The notes beneath the pieces were generated by a model, which did no database searches, was not told where the DNA came from, and saw only the letters and a list, made by a program, of their open reading frames with translations. Below are positions 7,601 to 16,600 of a DNA stretch of 30,818 nt, one piece after another. Every line of letters starts with the position of its first letter. Position 1 is the stretch's first letter. The stretch covers positions 1 to 30,818 of IMG/VR virus record IMGVR_UViG_3300030331_004259. One strand, written 5' to 3'. A program made the translations under genes and the position numbers. The DNA is from a virus.

Positions 7601-10600
7601 ATAAATCAAGATCTTGTGCATCCCTCGGTATTAATACATCTCTAAACACAGTTACTATTAAAAATCATGATTATAAAAATGGAGAAATTTTGCAATACTC
7701 TGTTGATGGAACAGTAGTTGATGGATTATCTACAAATAAAAATTACTATGTAACAGTAATTGATAATGATACTTTTAAATTATCAGAGGTTGGCACTGGA
7801 TCTACAGACAAACGATTTTTCTATGATACAAAACAATTCAATGAATTTAGAAATACAGGAGTCGGAACTCATAGTTTTAATTATGAACCAATATCAGTTG
7901 AAGTAATAGGTAAAGTTGGAATATCATCAATCGCTGGAAAAACATTTGAAGCTGTTGTTCAACCTATTTTTAGAGGTGAAATTACAAGTGTTGATTTGAC
8001 AAAAACAGGTGTTGGATACGGTGCATCTGAAATTTTAAACTTTGTTAGATCACCTAAAGTCAATTTGTACTCAGGTAAAGATGCAGTTATAACTCCTGTA
8101 GTGGCTAATGGAAGAATAGTTGATGTAAGTGTGAGTTATGGTGGAACTGATTATAATTCACCTCCAGATTTAGTAGTATTAGGAATAGGTTCGGATGCTA
8201 AATTAACTCCAGAATTAAATTCATCAGGTAATATAATTTCAGTTAATATTCAAAGCAGTGGAATCGGTTATGGAGTAACATCGACCTCAGTAAGAGTAGA
8301 ACCTTCAGGAAAAGGAATTAAATTTAATCCAGAACTTCAAAAATGGAGAGTAAATGAATTTAGAAAAAATTTATCAAATTTAAATGATGATGATGTATTC
8401 ATAAGCACACCAACTAATCGTCTTTTTGAATTACAGTGTTCTTATGTTTATGCCCCTAGAAATTTAAGAAGAATATCATATGCAAATGATCCGGATGGTA
8501 ATATTTTATATGGTAAAAAAGATTTAACACTCATTAATAACGTTGAAAGTAATAGCGATCAACACTCACCAATCATTGGTTGGGCTTACGATGGTAATCC
8601 AATTTATGGGCCATATGGTTACTCAACAAGAACTGGTGGTAGCATAGTTCAATTGAAATCTGGATACGTAGATGAAACTATAAAAAAATTCAATAGACCT
8701 CCGGTAAGTGTATTTCCACCTGAGTTTTTTGTGGAGGATTTTACATATAAAACATCAAGTGATGAAAGTGTTTTAGATGAAAATAATGGTAGATTTTGTA
8801 TAACTCCTGAGTATCCAAATGGAACTTATGCTTACTTCACAACGTTAGATTCAACTGCTGCATCGGATGGTATATTTAAAAACTTTAAAAAACCTAAGTT
8901 CCCATATTTAATTGGAAATGAATTTCATTCAGTACCAAATAAATTTAACTTTAGTAGATTATCAAATCAGGAAGATTTTGATTTAAATAAATCAAACTCA
9001 ATAAGAAATGTTTTACCATATTCATTTAATAAAGATTTTAGTGGATACGACTACGTAAGAGAGTCTTATAAATTTGTTAATCAAGATACTAATATTGATT
9101 TTGCTGAAAAAGGTAAAGTGGATAGTATTGGAATTACTTCTGGTGGAAGAAATTATAGAATTAACGATAGAGTTGTTTTTGATCCTAGTGTTGATAGTTC
9201 TTTTAAAGCAGATGGAAAGATTACATTACTAAATGGAGTATCAATATCTGAAATAAACGTTGATAGCACAAAAATTTCAAATATTGAGTTTTATCGCCAA
9301 ACCACAAATACTTTTGTTGGTATTGCATCAACCGCTTTAAATTTAAAGAATAATACAAAAGTAAGAGTGGGTGGACTTACCACAACAACATCATTTTTAG
9401 AGGGTGCTTATAACATTGGAGTGAGTTCATCTAAATTAGTTTTGACACAAGGAATAGGGACTGCCACAGCCACTGGTATCGTGACCTTCTTTAATATTTC
9501 TGGTAATTTATCTGATGTAAGAGAAAATGATATATTCAAAGTTGGAGTTGGAACAGAACAAATAAAAGTTCTTAATGTTGATCGATTATCATCAAGACTT
9601 AGAGTTCTTAGATCAGTTAATTCTACAACTGGTGTTTCTCATACAGCTTCAGTTGTTTTAGAAAGTATTCCAAGAAGATTTACCATAAACACAGGGGTAA
9701 ATACTACATCTAAATTAAAACAAAATAAAGAATTTTTCTTTAATCCACAAGAAAGTTTAGGTTTAGGAACACTTCCAACAAGTGGTGTTGGTGGCGTTGG
9801 AATTGGAAGCACGATAGTTTTTTCAAATCCCGGAACAGGGTTAACTCAAATATTTGCACCAACACAATCAATTTATCTGCCTAATCATGGACTTGAAACT
9901 GGTGATGAAGTTGTTTATGAATTAAACAAATTAAGTGGATCAGAACAATCACCATTAGTTAAATTCACCAATCTTCCACCCACAGTAAATACGTTTTTGG
10001 GTGTTGGTGTAACTTTATTTGTAGCAAGAAAATCAGTTGACTTTATAGGATTATCCACAATCCCAGTTGGAGTAGGATCAACTGGAGGATTTGTTGGATT
10101 TGCGACAAATGGTTCTTTTGTACCCATAGGAACAGGAAATGCGACACAACCACAATTTGATTTACTTTATTTTCTTAACTCAGGTATAGGGTCAATTCAT
10201 AGTTTGAGAACACAATTTCCTGTGGTAAAAGGTGAGTTAGAAAAAAATGTAGTTACGGTTGTTGGATCTGGAACACACGGACTTTTAACTAATGATACAG
10301 TTTTTATTGATGTTAAATCAGGTTTAACTACAACGGTAACGGTTAAGTACAATAAAGATAATCGTAAAGCAGTATTCAATCCTTTAAACTTTGTGGCAGC
10401 TGGAATAGTAACTGCTGGATTTTCAACGAACACCACAGGAAAAGTTCCAAGTTCAATTGAAATAAAAGAACATGATTTTGTCACAGGTCAAAAGGTAATT
10501 CATACTTCAGATGGGCCAGCTTTAGGATTAATTAATAACAAAGAATATTATGTGTATGTCGTTGATTCCGATACTATTAAGTTAGTTCACAACAAATATG

Positions 10601-13600
10601 AATTATCACAAACTACTCCTAAATTTGTTGGAATCACCTCAGCCGGAGATGGCACCCTATCATTAATTAACCCTCCTTTCAACTTTTATAGAAATTCTAA
10701 TGTTGTGTTTGATTTATCAGATGAATCTTTATCTTATACTCAAAGTGCAACAAAATATGCAGCATTTTATTTTGATTTTTATAAAGATAATAGATTTTCG
10801 GAAATATTTGAAACTACTGGATCATCAATAACATTTGATGTTTCTAGGACAGGAACAATCGGAGTCACTGGAGACGCTAAAGTAACGTTAAAAATAAAAG
10901 ATGACACTCCAACTACTTTATACTATAAATTATCACCAGTTGAAGTATCGGATAATTTAACAGAGAATAAGGATATTGTTGCAGACGATGATGTTAATTT
11001 AAACAATCAAATTTCTATTTTAGATAGCAAATTTAACGGAAGATTTGATATCATATCAACCGGATCCACAACCTTTACTTATGATATTGATACTTATCCA
11101 GAATCAGGTTCATACTCCTCAACAAATTCTAAATTAAGGTTCACAACAATTTCAACAAGTGCTTATGGTAGTGTTGAACAAATAACAATTACAGATGGTG
11201 GTGGTGGGTATAAAGAATTACCCGGTATAACAACTATAACATCAGATCTTGGTGTAGGAGCAGTTATAGAGCCTTTCTCAGTTAGTGTTGGTAAACCTAC
11301 AAAAGTATCTTTATCAAATATTGGATTTGATTATCCTAATGACATAACCTTAAGACCTGAAGCTTTATTTCCACAAGTTTTAAGAATAACACCTTTAACT
11401 GGTTTTAGATCAATCGGTATCACATCTTTTGGAAGAGGTTATATCACAAATCCAAGTTTAGTGGTAATTGATGGTGTAACAAAAAAAGAAATAACTGATG
11501 TTGATTTGAGATATAATCCAAATGAAGAAATAGTCGAAATTTTAGAAAATTCAGAATCTCTCAATAATGCTCCACCTACAATCATACCCATTGGTAACTC
11601 AAATGGTATTAGAGCGAAAAATTTTGAATATAATTCATCAACACAAGAGGTCACTGTTACTTTAAAAAATTCATTTAGTGGCACTTTAAATGCTATAGGT
11701 GAATATATTGATCCATTCCCATTTACCGTTGGTGACAAAGTATTAGTTGAAAAGGCAAGCGTTGGTGTGGGTTCAACTGGATTAGGATATAATTCTGATC
11801 AATATGACTATGCGTTATTCCCAGTAACTGCAGTTCATCCAAACTACGGTGGAATTGGAATAGTTACTTACAGCATGGCTGAATATCTGGAAAAAGACAC
11901 AGAATTTCCCGGTGTTTTTAATTTAGTTAAGTCTGCAGCAACGCTCATTCCTGATAAATGGTTCCCACAGTTTGATATTGTCTTACAACCAAATGATTTT
12001 AGAATTGATGATGAAATTCAAAGTATAGATTCTTCTGGTCTTCTTATCAAGGGAACAGTGGCTGATTGGAATAATTCAAGTAAATATTTAACGGTAGAAA
12101 GCACAAGAGAATTTGAAGTTGGTAGAATTGTTGAACAAGTAAAATTTAGAGGAGAGAGAATTGGAAGTAAGGAGTATTCTTCCCCTACCGGTGCAAAAGG
12201 AATTATAAAAGAAGTTATATCATACAAATCAAAATATAATTTAGATTATTTTTCAATCGTAGAAAATGGTTGGGAATTAGAAACTGGATTTTTAAATAAT
12301 GAACAACAGCGTGTTCATGATAATGATTACTACCATGCGTTTTCATACGCGATAAAATCCAAAGTTCAAGTGAGTGAATGGGAAGATACTGTTAGTTCTC
12401 TTAATCACACTTCAGGATTTAAAAAATTTAGCAATCTGCAAGTTGAATCAAAATTATCAGATTCAAGAGATGATGATTTAATTGTAAGACCTGTTGACGG
12501 AACAACGATATTAGTTGAATTAGTAGGTAAAGAAAGTTTACAATCATTCCATGATTTTGATTTAGCCTCTGAAAATTACATAACAGGTGCAGTTAAACCA
12601 TATTCTGATGAAATTAATTTCAAAACAAGATTATTAACGGATTACTCTGAATCTGTTTCTAACAGAGTTGTTACAATAGATGATTTTAGTAATTTATTTA
12701 ACAACAACGCAAGATCAACTCCTTTTGCAGATGTTTATAGAAACAGATTAGATGATGGTCGAGTTCAGTTCTTTGTGGCTTACATTCAAGACAGATTATT
12801 TACAGGTGAAAGACAAATCATGATAGTTAACACACTACATGATACTGGTCGTGGATTAACAATGATGAATCAGTATGGTTCTGTTGAAACCACTTTAGAT
12901 TTGGGATCATTTGATTTTGTCATAGATGGTGTTGAGTCTGTCCTTAGATTTTTCCCCCATAAATCTAGAATTAATGATTATAATGTCATATTATGGTCTT
13001 ACCAAATTGATAAAAACCAATTAGGTGTAACCACAACAAATGTTGCAACAGCAACCACATCTATTCCTGCTGAACCATTTAATCCATCAACATCTGAGGG
13101 TTTAAACGGATCTCTCGTTAGCATTCAATCAACATGTGTTTCAGTTGCTGGTGGTGCTGCTGGTACGGTGTTTACTCTTGCTGGTATTGGAACAACAGTT
13201 TCTGGACATAGATCAGCAAAATTATTTGTAAGTGTTGAAGGTAGTGATGGTAGTGTTGAATATGATCAAGTTAGTGTAATTCATGATGGCACAAATGTGG
13301 GATTCCAAGAATATGGTCAATTGACAGTTCATTCAAGTGATGCATATTCATCAACTGGTAACATTGGCACTTTCTTCCCATTAGTTGTTGGGAATGATCT
13401 TGTGGTCAGATACACCCCAGATGCTGGTTTAACAACAGCTTTTATAAATGCAACTGCAATTGGAATTGCAACTGAAGGATATATTGGTATTGGATCTTAT
13501 GATATGGCATATGCAGAGATGTCTGCACAGAGCACTGGTATCTCATCATCTTCGACACCAGTTGCAGTTGGTATCGCAAGTTACGGAGATGCTTATGATG

Positions 13601-16600
13601 CTGCATATTGTATCGTCCAAATAGCTGATAAATTGAATGGAAGTTATGAATTAGCAGAGGTAATAATAATTGATGATTTTACAGATGATGATAATGTTTA
13701 CTTAACTGAGTTTGGTAATGTAAAAGTTGGCACAGCGTTCGCTGGTTTAGGAACAATAAGTGGTAGAAGAACCTCTGATAATGTTACTGAAATAACATTT
13801 GTACCAAATGCTGGAATTGGAGTTTCCATAACAACATTCCTTAACTCTTTAAGAGTAGAGGAAAATACTGAATTATTACCAGCAGATGCAACTAGAGATG
13901 TTGGTGGCGAAGCTGTTAAAGATTTACAAAACGCCTCTATAGAAAGTGGATTTGCACAATATGAAGGAACAGAATCAGCGATAAAAACTAAATTTGCTCT
14001 TGAACATAATGGTGATCCTATATTTAAAAAACCTTATGATGGATCAACTTCAACTGTGGTTGATATAACAAATAACACAATTACTTTACCTAATCACTTC
14101 TTTGTAAGTGGTGAGGAGGTGTCATATGCACATACCGATAGAAGAACTGGAATTTCATCTGCAATAGGAATAGCATCAACCTCATTCCCATCTTTAGGTA
14201 TTACTACATCATTATTACCATCCTCATTATTCATTATTAAAAAAGGTGAAGATAAAGTTCAATTAGCAAGAACAGCAGAAGATGCGTTGAAAGAGGTCGC
14301 AGTTCCTCTTGACTTGACACATGTTGGAATTGGAACATCACATACATTTACTGGTAAAAATCCTAATACAAGAGTATTAGTTGCAATTGATAATTATCTA
14401 CAATCACCAATTGCTGGCACATCAGTTACAACAACTCTTGACAGAGCTGCTGATAAATCTCAAGATGTAATATTCTTCACAGGAATTACATCATTCTTTG
14501 GTGCTGATAATATTCGTGTAAGTAGTGGTAATACAAGTGAAGTGATGAAGATATTGTCAGTTGGAATTGGCACAACAAATGGAATTAAAGTAAGAAGACA
14601 AAGACTAGGAACAACAATTGCAGGATTCCCAACTGGATCACTTGTCGAAAAAATACGAGGTAATTATAATATTGTTGAAAACGAAATTGCGTTTGCAGAG
14701 GCACCTCCCGGAAAAAATCCAATTGGATCAACAACAAATCCACCTAGTGAGAGAGATTTTGTTGGAATAACCACTTCTTCTAGTTTCCAAGGTAGAGTAT
14801 TTACTCGATCTGGTATTACTAATGGAAATACTGAAACTTATGTTAGTAATCATTTGTATGATGATTTAACATCTGATTTTAATGGTAAAAATAGACAATA
14901 TGCACTTACTGTAGATAAAGCACAGAAAACAGGTATCGCAACTAACAACGCTTTGATACTTATAAATGGTGTTCTTCAAGCTCCCGGATCAAATGGTAAT
15001 TTTGAATTAGACACAGTAGGATCTGGAACAACAATTACTTGGACTGGTGCTGCAAGTTCAGTGGCAAGAGACATCAATACAGCTGGAATACCTGTTGGTG
15101 GAGTAATTATATCTGTCGCATCAACAAGTGGTTTTGGATATCAACCATTAGTTTCAGCTGGTGGAACTGCTGTGGTATCACTAGCAGGAACAATCAATAG
15201 TGTAAGTATAGGTAATACAGGTTCTGGTTATAGATCAGGCATTCAAACAGTGTCTGTAGGTTTGCAAACTGAGGGATTTGATCACTCTGGTATCACAACC
15301 ATTGGTCTTGCTAATGTTAGTGGTGGTCATGTTACTGATGTGACTATTACCAACCCACAATTCTTCTACAAACCAAGAGATATTTACAATGTTGGATATT
15401 CTTCGATCACTGGTATAACAACCATAACCACAGCATTTGCACATAATTTATCCGTTGGAAATGAAGTGGTTGTATCTGGTATTGCATTCACATGTGACTA
15501 CGCCCCAGCTGTCGGAGTGCAGAGTGCAAATTATGATAACACCACTGGTATCATGACGGTAACTACACTTGCTGCTCATGGATTATCTACAACTGGTAAG
15601 AGCAGTGATGTAATATTAACTGGTTTGGCATTTACATGCGGACTTGGTGCGACAGTAAATCATATCTATCCAAGAAACAGAGATCGTTTCTTTGACACTG
15701 CAATATCCGTTGCATCAACAACAGCAACAACCATAACTTTAGATGTATCAAAATCTCCTATTGGTCAACAATATACTCATAGATTTATAGGTGCTGCAAG
15801 TAGTGCTGTGATACAAGGTGGTGATTATTCTCATACATTCCGATATGCACTTCCAAATGCAGTGACAACAGGTGTTGGAACTCAGTTTACGCCAACTAAT
15901 GCGACATATAACGCATCAACTGGAGTATTTGTAATATCAATACCAAGTCATGGTTTATCAACAAATGATACTGTTGGTATTGGCACGAGTTCGATTGTCT
16001 TCTCTTGCGAGATGGATCATTATGGAAGTGATCATCCATATCCAAGACCGACTGATCCGATAGCTGGCATACAAACTGCAATCACTGCTGTAACCACTAA
16101 TACCATAACAATAAACGTAGGTAAGTCTGAATTAAACTTCTACGATGTATCTGACGCAACATATGCTGCTGATACTGGTGTATTAGTTCTTACAATAGGT
16201 TCTCATACCCTATTACCGGGAAGAAGTATAAAACTTAAAAAAGAATCATTAAGATTTACCTGCTCTAAAAATAATTTTGCAACTCAACATAAGTATCCAC
16301 GAGAGGGTGATCCTGTATTTGATGGAACACCCGTGGTTGGTGTTGCGAGTGCTACTCAATTCACAATAAATGCTGGCATATCTACTGTTCCTACAGATTA
16401 CGTTTCTGGTGGATTCATACAACCAGCGATAATCGCACCAAGAGCGAATAATAACTCACCAAGTGGTCAAGATGTAGCTTTTGATGGATCAACAGTGTTA
16501 AGAGTTTTAAGTGCAACAGAGTTTGAAATTAATAGTGGTATTTCAACAAGAGCTCATTTGTACGCAAGAGGTGGTAGAGTTGATCAATTAACAAAAATTG

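Larger units (their letters stand above)
6550..14292 (+). repeat. dispersed protein repeat: His...G-[DE]-x-V...YYV...D-x-DTxKL
   Basis: Five copies of a module of about 50-70 residues lie at giant-protein residues about 640-705, 895-945, 1005-1055, 1940-1990 and 3148-3220. Each starts with a His or His-Phe turn and G-[DEQ]-x-V-x-Y (for example HDYKNGEILQYS, HDFVTGQKVIHT, HFFVSGEEVSYA). The first four then carry a YYV strand and [DS]-x-x-T-[IFV]-x-L (YYVTVIDNDTFKL, YYVYVVDSDTIKL); the last is degenerate, ending KVQLART. A head-only copy (LPNHGLETGDEVVYE) is at about 1749-1763. The copies differ strongly in DNA, so this is old duplication of a beta module. Confidence 0.7.

Noticed and set aside
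10197-10484. Leftward 95-residue frame within the giant gene
   Set aside because: It lies antisense to continuous beta-repeat coding sequence; its Thr/Val/Pro composition mirrors that of the sense strand.
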